From contig NZ_KB899659.1 of the NCBI RefSeq assembly GCF_000378385.1, forward strand, positions 1,143,418 to 1,207,417: 64,000 nt of DNA, in the 5' to 3' direction. This DNA comes from Paenibacillus daejeonensis DSM 15491 (GTDB taxonomy: Bacteria > Bacillota > Bacilli > Paenibacillales > Paenibacillaceae). Position 1 is the stretch's first letter. Each line of letters starts with the position of its first letter. A program made the position numbers and the translations under genes. Of the stretch, positions 19,372 through 27,440 are shown in pieces. The notes under the pieces were generated by a model. That model saw nothing but the letters and a program-made list of their open reading frames with translations, made no database searches and had not been told where the DNA came from.

Positions 19372-19397
19372 GCACAAGAGAAGCTGAGCCGATGCAC

Positions 19398-20648
19398 TTA
19401 GCGTCCAATCGCCAGCTGTAATACAGTCAACAGCACACCAACAACAAATCCGCACAACGCACCATTGACTCTGATCCACTGCAAATCCTTGCCTACCTTC
19501 TGCTCAATCATTGCTACCAATGTTTTGTTGTCCAGCTTCTCCAGATTTTCCCTTACCAGTACACCGATCCGGTAGTGATGCGTCTCAACCAGCTCCACAA
19601 CATAGCCAATGACACGTTCCTCCCATTGCTTGGGCAGCTCAGGACGTCTACCCAAATAGCGCACGAAGGAAATGTAGCCGCGTAACACGATTCCGCCGCC
19701 CTGCTCTTCTTCGTTGGATAGTCTTGTAACAATCGACGATCGGAGCTCCTCCAGACGCGCCAGAATAAAAGCACCAAAACGTTCGCTCTCTAGCTGTTCT
19801 TCCGCGGCGCCCTTAAGCTGGGCAACCAAAGCTTCGTTATCTGGGAGCATAAACAATCGGATACGCAACTCCCGCAGCAACGCTGCCCTGGATTCGTTAT
19901 CCGCATCCCTGAGCTTGCGCAGCTCTTCCAGCACCATATTTTGCAATAATGGCCCCAGCTTGTCTTCACTCATGAAACCCGAGAAGGCCTGAATGGCAAA
20001 CCCCATCAACCCACCCATTTGGATTTCGGAGAGTTTTTCACTGACACGTTTGCCCAACATGGCTTGTGTAGAAGGCTTGCGCGCCCATTCAATCGCTTCC
20101 TCCAGTACATAATCCAGCGCCTTCTCGTCATAGCCCTTCTCCATCATTCGACTGAGCAAATCTTGCCCCGTCCCTGCCAAGTCGGCTTGAGCCACATAAT
20201 TGCGGACAGCGGACTGTACCGGTGCCACCGCTTTGTCCAGCGGCAGCTGGCCTATCACCTCTTGAGCGGAGCGGAGAACCGCTTGCCGAAATGCCGGCTT
20301 CCGCAGCTGGCGCAGCACGGCACCAGAGAGGACTTCCATGAGCTTGAAGCTGCGCAGCTTATTTTGAATACTCTCTTTGTTTAGCAGTTCATTCTCCAAA
20401 GCCGAAATCAGCGATTGAATGATCCGGACACGATTCTTGATCAGCAGAGCCGTGTGGGGAATCGGAATCTGCAGTGGGTGATGAAACAAAGCCGTTACTG
20501 CGAACCAGTCTGCAATTCCTCCAACCAGCCCCGCCTCAAATCCACCCTTCAGCAGCTCAACGAGCAGATTATCCGGCAAAAACAGCATCACCACAAACCC
20601 GAGGGCCATAGCTAGCAGCGACAATGTCGCAATATTCCTGGTGTTCAT
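19398..20648 (-). CDS. DUF445 family membrane protein (YjiN-like)
   Basis: This is a 416-residue protein with N-terminal hydrophobic segments (residues 4-24 and 26-50) containing GGIADWFAVTALFHHPLQIPIPHTALL, a signature of the YjiN branch of DUF445. A long helical, charged region (60-370) follows, and a C-terminal hydrophobic helix at about 390-412 reads LCGFVVGVLLTVLQLAIG. Function is unknown. The ATG at 20648 is chosen over an upstream TTG. B. subtilis YheB also belongs to DUF445, but this sequence looks closer to YjiN, so I do not call it yheB. Confidence 0.8.
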   Translation of the reverse strand: MNTRNIATLSLLAMALGFVVMLFLPDNLLVELLKGGFEAGLVGGIADWFAVTALFHHPLQIPIPHTALLIKNRVRIIQSLISALENELLNKESIQNKLRSFKLMEVLSGAVLRQLRKPAFRQAVLRSAQEVIGQLPLDKAVAPVQSAVRNYVAQADLAGTGQDLLSRMMEKGYDEKALDYVLEEAIEWARKPSTQAMLGKRVSEKLSEIQMGGLMGFAIQAFSGFMSEDKLGPLLQNMVLEELRKLRDADNESRAALLRELRIRLFMLPDNEALVAQLKGAAEEQLESERFGAFILARLEELRSSIVTRLSNEEEQGGGIVLRGYISFVRYLGRRPELPKQWEERVIGYVVELVETHHYRIGVLVRENLEKLDNKTLVAMIEQKVGKDLQWIRVNGALCGFVVGVLLTVLQLAIGR

Positions 20649-20751
20649 CTCTTCATCAGCCTCCAACAGCCTTGCTTAGCAAATCCAAAATGGTTCCGTA
20701 CTTGGTAAGTCCTTTCCCTTTCGTCTAACCTTGTATACCTGAGCCCCTCCA

Positions 20752-21459
20752 TCAAACACTGCCGCTCATACGCCCTGAGGCAGCCTCAGGCCTTCGTTCA
20801 ACACGCCCGCGGACTAACAACTGCAAGCCTGCGCGGACACACCATAAGGCGATAGCCACGAACAGGACGGCCCAAAATGCAGCGGGAATCCCCGTCAGCC
20901 GTTGCAGATTCGCCGCATCACCAGCTGCTGACGGCTGCGTCAGAGCAGCGACCAGAAGGAACAGCGCGGATACGAATGACTCCGTGAGCGCCAGTATGGC
21001 AAGCATCAGATAATAGATGTTCTGTATCTTTGGACCCAGTAATAAAATAACACTGTTTACCACCCCAAAACCGACAAGCCACCAAACCCCGTACCCCGAG
21101 TGGACAAAAAACACCAGCATCACAGCTGCTATTGCTGTCAAAAGGATCAGTCCCATTGCCGCTTTGCGCTTGTGATACAGGTAAAATAACAGAACGCTGA
21201 ACAGTGATGCCGCCGGATAACCGGCAAGCGATGCAACGATGAGCCGCCAATGGGAAGATAAAGCCGAATAGGTGACTCCACTATGGTCGCTGTTCAATTC
21301 GATCCGTTCCACATGACCCGATAGCATCAGCGTAGCAATGGCATGACCGAACTCATGAACCATCGTATCCAGCATTCGGAAAAAGGAGGAAAACGGCAGC
21401 AGCCGGGTGAGGATCAGCGCCCCGATCAATACGAGCAAAATGGTTGACCATTTTCTCAT
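20752..21459 (-). CDS. M50-like membrane metallopeptidase
   Basis: This is a 235-residue polytopic membrane protein with about six hydrophobic segments. The first helix pair carries MVHEFGHAIATLMLSG, a HExxH zinc-binding motif (near residue 35) followed by a conserved Gly-containing strand, as in M50B-type site-2 proteases. I do not see the usual C-terminal NxxPxxxxDG aspartate motif, so activity is uncertain. It lies upstream of the DUF445 gene on the same strand and is divergent from cotJABC. Confidence 0.65.
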   Translation of the reverse strand: MRKWSTILLVLIGALILTRLLPFSSFFRMLDTMVHEFGHAIATLMLSGHVERIELNSDHSGVTYSALSSHWRLIVASLAGYPAASLFSVLLFYLYHKRKAAMGLILLTAIAAVMLVFFVHSGYGVWWLVGFGVVNSVILLLGPKIQNIYYLMLAILALTESFVSALFLLVAALTQPSAAGDAANLQRLTGIPAAFWAVLFVAIALWCVRAGLQLLVRGRVERRPEAASGRMSGSV

Positions 21460-21621
21460 GTAGCTCCACCGCCTCTCGGTTCTCTAACGTTCCAGCGCAA
21501 GCCAGACTATTGTACCATGCCAAAGAACCCCAGAGAAACTGTCCTGCTGCAAAAAAGCGCAGAAACAGAAGCTAATGCTGCGCTTCCGCATCTATCCGAG
21601 TTGTCAGAAGGAGGTAACCGC

Positions 21622-21843
21622 GTGAACAATCAGATACGATCATGGCAGCCATTTCGAAGTCCGCTCGACCCCTGTCCGCCCATCTTGGTTAAAACCTACG
21701 TTGTGCCACCCAATCAGTACATGGTATTTCAACCGATGAATCTGCCGCAGTTTCCCCTCGCCGAAGCCTTGCGGGCTGGCACGCTGTGGCCGGCGCTGTA
21801 CAGCCCCTATGAGCCGAGGTCCAGAAAGGGGGAGCCCCAGTGA
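21622..21843 (+). CDS. cotJA: Spore coat associated protein CotJA
   Basis: This is a 73-residue Pro-rich protein with the CotJA pattern (PPILVKTYVVPPNQYMVFQPMN, FPLAEALRAGTLWPALYSPY). In B. subtilis the cotJABC operon is sigma-E dependent and its products join the inner coat. The GTG at 21622 has AGAAGGAGG seven nt upstream; a longer in-frame extension back to 21517 lacks such a site. It overlaps cotJB by four bases. Confidence 0.9.
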   Translation: MNNQIRSWQPFRSPLDPCPPILVKTYVVPPNQYMVFQPMNLPQFPLAEALRAGTLWPALYSPYEPRSRKGEPQ

Positions 21844-22103
21844 CCACAACACTGGATGAACAATACTACAGCAGTCTGCTTGAACTGCAGCAGCTGGACT
21901 TTGCGCTGGTGGAGTTAACTCTGTTTTTGGATACCCATCCCAATGATATGCAGGCGCTGCAGCAATTTAATCAGTTGGCCCAACAGCGTCAGCAATGCGC
22001 TCATGCCTTCGAGCTTCGTTATGGACCCTTGCTGCAATTCGGTCACAGCTACAGTAAATTTCCCTGGCAATGGTCGCAAAGTCCCTGGCCATGGCAAGTC
22101 TAA
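21840..22103 (+). CDS. cotJB: Spore coat protein CotJB
   Basis: This is an 87-residue small acidic helical protein with the CotJB features: LLELQQLDFALVELTLFLDTHP in the first half and a Trp/Pro-rich end (FPWQWSQSPWPWQ). It starts with a GTG that overlaps the cotJA stop (GTGA), so translation is coupled. CotJB is thought to assist assembly of CotJA and CotJC into the coat; its exact role is unknown. Confidence 0.9.
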   Translation: MTTTLDEQYYSSLLELQQLDFALVELTLFLDTHPNDMQALQQFNQLAQQRQQCAHAFELRYGPLLQFGHSYSKFPWQWSQSPWPWQV

Positions 22104-22129
22104 AAAGCGAACCAAAAGGAGGCTAGGCC

Positions 22130-22699
22130 ATGTGGGTCTACGAAAAAAAACTGCAGTACCCTGTGAAGGTTAGTAAGTGTGACGTACGAATGGCCAAGTA
22201 CCTGGCCGAACAATACGGCGGAGCCGATGGAGAGCTTGCTGCCGCCTTGCGTTACCTTAACCAGCGGTACACCATACCAGACAAAGTCATTGGTTTGCTA
22301 ACCGATATCGGCACAGAGGAATTCGCCCATCTCGAGATGATCGCCACGATGATCTACAAGCTGACCAAAGACGCATCTCCCCAAGAGCTGGAAGCTGCCG
22401 GACTAGGACCACACTATGTCAGTCACGACAGTGCCTTGTTCTATAACAATGCTGCTGGCGTTCCATGGACTGCAGCCTATATCCAGGCCAAGGGCGACCC
22501 GCTTGCCGATCTGTACGAGGATATCGCTGCCGAGGAAAAAGCCAGGGCAACCTATCAATGGTTAATTGATATGACGGATGACGTAGACCTGCAGGACAGT
22601 CTGAAGTTTCTGCGCGAACGTGAAATCGTGCATGCGATGCGGTTCAAGGAAGCCGTCGAGATCATCAAGGCCGACCGCGAGCAGCAAAAAATCTATTAA
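22130..22699 (+). CDS. cotJC: Spore coat manganese-catalase-like protein CotJC
   Basis: This is a 189-residue ferritin-like protein of the manganese catalase family. It carries EEFAHLEMIATMI near residue 64 and DIAAEEKARATYQWLID near 132, which provide the Glu/His ligands expected for a dinuclear metal centre. It may remove peroxide at the coat; this is family knowledge. The start has AGGAGG upstream and lies 26 nt after cotJB. The C-terminal helix has EIVHAMRFKEAVEII, with another Glu/His pair. Confidence 0.92.
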   Translation: MWVYEKKLQYPVKVSKCDVRMAKYLAEQYGGADGELAAALRYLNQRYTIPDKVIGLLTDIGTEEFAHLEMIATMIYKLTKDASPQELEAAGLGPHYVSHDSALFYNNAAGVPWTAAYIQAKGDPLADLYEDIAAEEKARATYQWLIDMTDDVDLQDSLKFLREREIVHAMRFKEAVEIIKADREQQKIY

Positions 22700-22837
22700 C
22701 TCCATGGTCCCACTCCACGTGGGCAATCAAGCTGTCAAGAAGCTGTAACAATCCACTGTTGTGTTCCTTGTCCAATATCGTCTATTCTAGAAAGTGAACT
22801 GTTCGTTCTCGGAATCTAGAATGGAGGCTTTGGACCT

Positions 22838-23362
22838 GTGGGCAAATCTCGGAACTACACCTTAGCGATTTACATCTTCTCGGTTGTTTTGATTGGAGCG
22901 ATCGCTGCCTTATTTTTTCTGCCACAATATGATGGCGACGTCGGCTTCGACATCACGATTCTTCCTTTAATGAATGCTATCTTCAACGTGTTTACGTTCT
23001 CCTTCCTGATGCTTTCGCTATTTGCTATTAAGAAGAAGAACATCAAGCTACATCGAAATTTCGTGTTTGCCGCCTTCGTGACGACCTTCTTTTTTCTGAT
23101 TTGCTACGTCACCTATCACTTCCTGACTGAACCGGCGGTATTCGGAGGCAGTTCTGTGATGCGGGCGATCTACTTGTTCGTTCTGATCAGCCACATCCTG
23201 CTGGCCATCCTCAATGTGCCGCTAGCCCTCATTACTGTGTTCAAGGGGCTGACCATGAAGGTTGAGCAGCACCGCAGAATTGCCAGATGGACCATGCCAA
23301 TCTGGTTGTATGTGAGCGGGACAGGAGTTATCGTCTACCTGCTGATCTCGCCATATTATTGA
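22838..23362 (+). CDS. DUF420 membrane protein (CtaM/YozB-like)
   Basis: This is a 174-residue protein with about five transmembrane helices. Conserved histidines lie in KLHRNFVFAAF, TYHFL, ISHILLAI and EQHRRIARW, the pattern of DUF420. The S. aureus homologue CtaM is needed for maturation of the aa3-type terminal oxidase, so a haem-copper oxidase assembly role is a reasonable inference. The start is a GTG with GGAGG nine nt upstream. An ATTCTAGA/TCTAGAAT inverted repeat (22784-22791 and 22815-22822) brackets the leader just before the ribosome binding site. Confidence 0.82.
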   Translation: MGKSRNYTLAIYIFSVVLIGAIAALFFLPQYDGDVGFDITILPLMNAIFNVFTFSFLMLSLFAIKKKNIKLHRNFVFAAFVTTFFFLICYVTYHFLTEPAVFGGSSVMRAIYLFVLISHILLAILNVPLALITVFKGLTMKVEQHRRIARWTMPIWLYVSGTGVIVYLLISPYY

Positions 23363-23386
23363 TCGCCATTAGCATAGGAATCTCAG

Positions 23387-23434
23387 CAAAAAACGGCAAG
23401 TCTCCGGGACATTTCGGTGACTTGCCGTTTTTGT
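23387..23434. terminator. Bidirectional terminator
   Basis: An AAAAAACGGCAAGTC arm at 23388-23402 pairs with GACTTGCCGTTTTT at 23418-23432. It has A and T runs on both sides and sits between the convergent DUF420 and DksA-like genes, so it can work in both directions. Confidence 0.85.
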
Positions 23435-23457
23435 GTCGATCACTCTTCGGCGCTCGT

Positions 23458-23955
23458 CTATTTGGCGTTGCCATAATCCTCTACCGTCTCCCAGGCACCC
23501 GCATCATCGAATCTGCCGCTCCCCGCTTGCCGCCCTTCGCCAGCACCGGCAGGGGGGCGAGTCATAACCTCTTCCTCCGGAGGTCGTTCCTCGTTTATTG
23601 GCGCCTCGTCCACATGCTCTACCGTACGCGTCGTATACGGCACCGCCTCCAGTCGTTCAAATGGAATGGGCTCACCACTGACTTCACAGTGCCCATAGGT
23701 GCCATCATCCATTCGGACCAGGGCTGCCTCGATTTGCTCCAGACGTTCCTCCATGGATTCATCAATGGCCATGTCCCTGGCCTTCTCGAAGGTTTCGGTG
23801 CCCAGATCACCGGGATGATTGTCATAGGAGGACAATTCTCCTGCTTGCTCTTCTTCAGTGGCTGCTGCTTCATTCAAATGGTTCTCAATATCCTTCTTCT
23901 CTTGCTCCAATTGGCTTCGTAGCTGCTGGAGCTGCACAGATGTTAAATGAGACAT
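23458..23955 (-). CDS. TraR/DksA-family protein with a degenerate zinc finger (YteA-like)
   Basis: This is a 165-residue protein. The N-terminal half (residues 5-82) is an acidic coiled coil with the NHPGDLGTETFEKARD motif typical of Bacillales YteA/YocK proteins. The C4-type region reads YGHCEVSGEPIPFERLEAVPYT, so only one (Cys90) of the four expected cysteines is present. Family members bind the RNA polymerase secondary channel or act as stress proteins; without a zinc site the fold must be held differently. The C-terminus is Gly/Glu/Pro-rich. An ATG with GAGAGGAAC upstream starts it. Confidence 0.8.
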   Translation of the reverse strand: MSHLTSVQLQQLRSQLEQEKKDIENHLNEAAATEEEQAGELSSYDNHPGDLGTETFEKARDMAIDESMEERLEQIEAALVRMDDGTYGHCEVSGEPIPFERLEAVPYTTRTVEHVDEAPINEERPPEEEVMTRPPAGAGEGRQAGSGRFDDAGAWETVEDYGNAK

Positions 23956-23981
23956 CTTGTTCCTCTCCTCTCAGGTTGGGC

Positions 23982-24833
23982 TCAGCGCGTTTGGACGCCT
24001 TTGGCTGACGCCAAAACTTCATCGGCGGCTTTTCTCATCTCAGCGAGTCGTTCCCATACCTCTCCATCCTCCAGATAGGTCAGTGATAAGGGGCCTTGGA
24101 ATCCGCTGTCAGCGGTAATTTCTACACAACGTCGGAAATCCTCCACATCGAGAGTGCCGCTATTCGTCACATCTGCCTTGGCATGGACCGTCTCGGCATA
24201 GGGCATCACTTCGGCAAGCTGACGATACTTGTCCGTCTTGAAGTTGCCATAATCAGCCGTAAAACCGATCTTTCCATCGCATCGCTCCATGAGGGCCAAG
24301 CAGCTCTTGGCATCCGAGAGCAGCGGACCCAGATTTTCGGTCATGACGCGTACGCCTTTGGACTTGGCATCTTCGGCCAGCATGAGAAAGCCGTCTGCCG
24401 CTCGCTGGATCGCCTCAGCGTCACCCGCATCCGAGGCTCCGGCACTAAACCTGATTCTCTCAAAGCCTGCAGCTGATGCGATACCAATCCATTTGCTGAA
24501 CCAGGCCGCTTCTACCCTGCGGCGGTGCGGATCGGAGCTTGACAGATCGCCATCGTCGATCAGCAATGAGGCCAGCCGCACCCCCGAACGTTCTGCAACG
24601 GTTCGCAGCTCTTCCAGATACTCAGGCGTGCTCTCTTGAAATTGCGCGTAGGACAGCTCCAACGCCTCATAGCCCGCTTCACCCAGACGAATGATAAACT
24701 CGGGAAGTGTCATCCGCTCAGGGTGTGATTCAATGGTCAGCGTATGTTCACGCTTCTCGCTATTCCAACTGATCATCCGCAAGGGACCCAGATCACGTTC
24801 AAACGACCAGCTGTTGACAGAATACAAGGTCAT
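23982..24833 (-). CDS. Sugar phosphate isomerase/epimerase-like TIM barrel protein
   Basis: This is a 283-residue protein of the xylose-isomerase-like TIM barrel (AP endonuclease 2) superfamily. Barrel-strand motifs include LSYAQFQES, MTENLG, KIGFTADYGNFKTDK and VHAKAD, with Glu, Asp and His at the expected metal-ligand positions. Such enzymes isomerise or epimerise sugars such as inosose derivatives; the substrate cannot be read here. AGGAGGG lies six nt upstream of the ATG. It follows the ytvI/yfkAB group after a 269-bp gap containing a repeat-like hairpin. Confidence 0.75.
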   Translation of the reverse strand: MTLYSVNSWSFERDLGPLRMISWNSEKREHTLTIESHPERMTLPEFIIRLGEAGYEALELSYAQFQESTPEYLEELRTVAERSGVRLASLLIDDGDLSSSDPHRRRVEAAWFSKWIGIASAAGFERIRFSAGASDAGDAEAIQRAADGFLMLAEDAKSKGVRVMTENLGPLLSDAKSCLALMERCDGKIGFTADYGNFKTDKYRQLAEVMPYAETVHAKADVTNSGTLDVEDFRRCVEITADSGFQGPLSLTYLEDGEVWERLAEMRKAADEVLASAKGVQTR

Positions 24834-24910
24834 ATCTATCCCTCCTCATCCATATCCAGGCGTCCTTCAAAAGGAGCCTACGGTCACGGATCGGTCTTAC
24901 GATCGCTGTT

Positions 24911-24961
24911 GTCCCCAGATTTTTTGATTATTGACCGCTTCAGCGGTTGAAATCCGGGGAC
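24911..24961 (-). repeat. Intergenic hairpin, repeat-like element
   Basis: GTCCCCAGATT (24911-24921) and AATCCGGGGAC (24951-24961) form outer arms around a perfect inner ACCGCTTCAGCGGT palindrome (24934-24947). The single outer mismatch becomes a G-U pair only in minus-strand RNA. A further GCGAA/TTCGC palindrome follows at 24967-24979. It lies in the gap upstream of the epimerase gene, and the whole 24834-25102 stretch has no credible gene. The composition resembles a dispersed intergenic repeat; this is an impression, not a search result. Confidence 0.55.
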
Positions 24962-25102
24962 AAAGGCGAACGCTTCGCTTCTCCAGACTCGATTCCGTGC
25001 CTCTCCGGCCCTTTCGGCAGCCTGGTAATCGGGATTGCTTCTTGAAGGTACTTACCCTTCCCAGTCGGCTTTCTAACGCGAATGGGCAGATCGGGTTCGT
25101 GG

Positions 25103-26143
25103 TCATAGCTTGATTTTGACCTGGAAGAGCCCTGCCTTGCGTGCAGCCATGTAGATGATGACGACCAATGGACCAAGGAACACACCAACAATGCCAACCA
25201 GCTTGAATCCCGCATACAGGCTGATTAAGGCAGCCAGCGCGCTGATGCCGACGGCATCGCCAAGCACCTTGGGCTCCACAATTCTGCGAATGACGGTGAT
25301 AACCAGAAAGAGAATGATCAATCCCATGCCGGTAGAAGACTCGCCTGTGGCAATTAGATAACCGGCCCAGGGGACAAGAATGGAACCCGTACCAAGGATC
25401 GGCAGGATATCGACAAGTACGATGAGGAGAGCGATGGCGAGTGGATATTTGATATTGAGGATGAGGAGTCCAATTAAGGAAATCAGGTAGGTCATGGCGC
25501 TGAGCGCCAGTTGTGCGCGCAAAAAGCCGAAGATCGAGGAACGCAAATTTTGCAGGACAACATCGACTTGCACACGTGAGCTGTCATCGAAGAAGGAAAG
25601 GAAGGTTGATTTGATGGCAGGCAGACTGAAGCTGAACAGATAGACAGCGACGAGAAACACAATGAAGAAAATAAACAGGCCCGGAATACCGGCGGCGAAG
25701 TTGACGAAGGAGACAGATATCGTACTCACCATTCCGGTCACCGAGGAAGAAAAGCTGGACATCCAGCGTTCGAGTTGGACAACCGTTTCCGGCGAGAGCC
25801 CGGAGTAATACGTCTGTAGTCCGGAAAAAGCCTCTTGCGCGTATCGACTGGCATCACTGGCATATTCCGGTACACGTTCCCAAAAAGCAATCAGCTCAGC
25901 GATGACCTTGGCTCCCAGGATGAGGATTAATCCCAGCAGTGTAATGGTAAACAAGGAGCTGGCAACGGCACCGGCAGCCAGCCTGTTCATACGGCCCCGC
26001 CGAACAAACAGCTGGATAAACGGCTCCAAAAAAATGACCACAACCAAGGCGAGCATAAACGGTGCACCCGCCGTAAACAACAAATACAAAAGAACAAGCC
26101 CGACGACAATCATGGCCAGCGCACGCAGGGACATCCGATGCAC
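25103..26143 (-). CDS. ytvI: AI-2E family transporter-like sporulation membrane protein YtvI
   Basis: This is a 346-residue polytopic protein with about eight hydrophobic helices and the DUF20/AI-2E exporter pattern (VDILPILGTGSILVPWAGYL, RRIVEPKVLGDAVGISALAALISLYAGFKLVGIVGVFLGP). The closest described Bacillales type is YtvI, annotated as a sporulation integral membrane protein; its cargo is unknown. A GTG at 26143 and an ATG three codons later share the GGAGGAGG ribosome binding region, so either may start it. yfkAB lies 19 nt upstream on the same strand, suggesting one transcript. Confidence 0.8.
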   Translation of the reverse strand: MHRMSLRALAMIVVGLVLLYLLFTAGAPFMLALVVVIFLEPFIQLFVRRGRMNRLAAGAVASSLFTITLLGLILILGAKVIAELIAFWERVPEYASDASRYAQEAFSGLQTYYSGLSPETVVQLERWMSSFSSSVTGMVSTISVSFVNFAAGIPGLFIFFIVFLVAVYLFSFSLPAIKSTFLSFFDDSSRVQVDVVLQNLRSSIFGFLRAQLALSAMTYLISLIGLLILNIKYPLAIALLIVLVDILPILGTGSILVPWAGYLIATGESSTGMGLIILFLVITVIRRIVEPKVLGDAVGISALAALISLYAGFKLVGIVGVFLGPLVVIIYMAARKAGLFQVKIKL

Positions 26144-26162
26144 TTCCTCCTCCGGAGAGCGA

Positions 26163-27302
26163 TTATACCGGGTCTATAGCCTTCCTGATCCTGAAATCGA
26201 CTTCGTTGTAGTACATATCCTTCACCAGAAGATTCGGCCCGCAGCAGCTTGCCGCTGGGCAGCGACAATCCACACTCTGCGCCAACTCGCTCTCGCACCA
26301 GCGCCCGAACAAATCATCCAGCCGGTCATTCGCGATATTGCCGAATGAAGCCACGTCTGAAAAATCGGTCACAAATACATCTCCCGTGAACAGATTGACG
26401 TTAAGCCGATTGCGTCCATCCGGATCGTTGCGAACCGTTACGCCAGGCGTCTGCTGCAGCGTTCGCAGCAGTATCCGTTCGGCTTCATTATCGCTGCAAG
26501 CGTAGAACGGCAGCGTACCGAACAGCATCCATACCTCGGGATCCCTATGCTCGAGCAGCCTGGCAATGGCGTCCATCATTTGCTGCCTCGTGATGACCGG
26601 CAAATTGGCGGCAAAAGCGCTCGGATACATCGGATGGACCTCGTGCCTGAGACAGCCCATTTCAACAATCAGACGGTGGATTTCCGCAATCTTCTCGTGG
26701 GTTCGGTAGTTGATCATCGATTCAGCGGATACAAATAAACCGCCCTTGCTGAGCTTCTGCGAGTTATCGATCATCCGCTCATACATCTTGGCTGCTGTCC
26801 CACGCTGTACAGCATGCGGAGAGTTGGCGAAGCCGATCTGGTGGAAGTCGTCCAACCCGGTATAATTAAATGATATGTGCATGACGTCCAAAAAAGGAGC
26901 AATTTGTTCATATCTGCCCAAATCAAGCGTGAGGTTCGAGTTGATCTGCGACCGTATCCCTCGTTCACGGGCATAACGCAGCAGCGGAACGATATACTCT
27001 TGCACCGTCTGTTCGGAAAAGGTAGGCTCACCGCCTGTAATGGAAATGGTCTGCAAATGCTCGACTTCATCAAGGCGGCGCAGCATATTGTCAAGCGGCA
27101 GCTTCTGCGGCTCTTTCCAGACCAATGTATCGCCAACAGCGCAGTGCTCACATCGCATATTGCACAGATTGGACATCGTCATCTCCACACTGGTTAACAC
27201 GTGTTTGCCATGCTCACGCAGCGACAATATTGGATCCCAAGGGTCCCATGAAGGGGATATCGCAGGAAGCATACGGCTTCCGTCCGTTAGTACTTGCATC
27301 AT
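26163..27302 (-). CDS. yfkAB: Radical SAM/CxCxxxxC motif protein YfkAB
   Basis: This is a 379-residue radical SAM protein. The cluster-binding motif CNMRCEHC (CxxxCxxC) sits near residue 50 with SITGGEPTF soon after, and a C-terminal cysteine motif CRCPAASCC gives the CxCxxxxC signature of YfkAB, which likely binds a second cluster. The reaction and substrate of YfkAB are not established. The ATG pair at 27302 is preceded by AGGTG; an open frame continues upstream without conserved sequence. It is followed closely by ytvI. Confidence 0.85.
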   Translation of the reverse strand: MMQVLTDGSRMLPAISPSWDPWDPILSLREHGKHVLTSVEMTMSNLCNMRCEHCAVGDTLVWKEPQKLPLDNMLRRLDEVEHLQTISITGGEPTFSEQTVQEYIVPLLRYARERGIRSQINSNLTLDLGRYEQIAPFLDVMHISFNYTGLDDFHQIGFANSPHAVQRGTAAKMYERMIDNSQKLSKGGLFVSAESMINYRTHEKIAEIHRLIVEMGCLRHEVHPMYPSAFAANLPVITRQQMMDAIARLLEHRDPEVWMLFGTLPFYACSDNEAERILLRTLQQTPGVTVRNDPDGRNRLNVNLFTGDVFVTDFSDVASFGNIANDRLDDLFGRWCESELAQSVDCRCPAASCCGPNLLVKDMYYNEVDFRIRKAIDPV

Positions 27303-27371
27303 TATCAGCACCTGACTCTTGAAGTATTCCTTGCTGATCTTATTGTAAAGGTCAGCGATGCGGCATGCAAT

Positions 27372-27420
27372 GCCAAAAACGGCCCCCGCGCCTCTCTTGC
27401 TCAAGAGGCAGGGGAGCCCG
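27372..27420 (-). terminator. Terminator after the HD-GYP gene
   Basis: On the minus strand GCCTCTTGAGCAAGAGAGGC forms a stem-loop within a longer C/G-rich stem and is followed by CCGTTTTTGG. It lies directly after the stop at 27441 and before yfkAB. Confidence 0.7.
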
Positions 27421-27440
27421 GTAGTATTTCCTGCAAACCT

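Noticed and set aside
19398-20648. Calling the DUF445 gene yheB
   Set aside because: Although yheA and yheC/D-like genes are near, the motif IADWFAVTALFHHPLQIPIPH fits the YjiN branch better than YheB.
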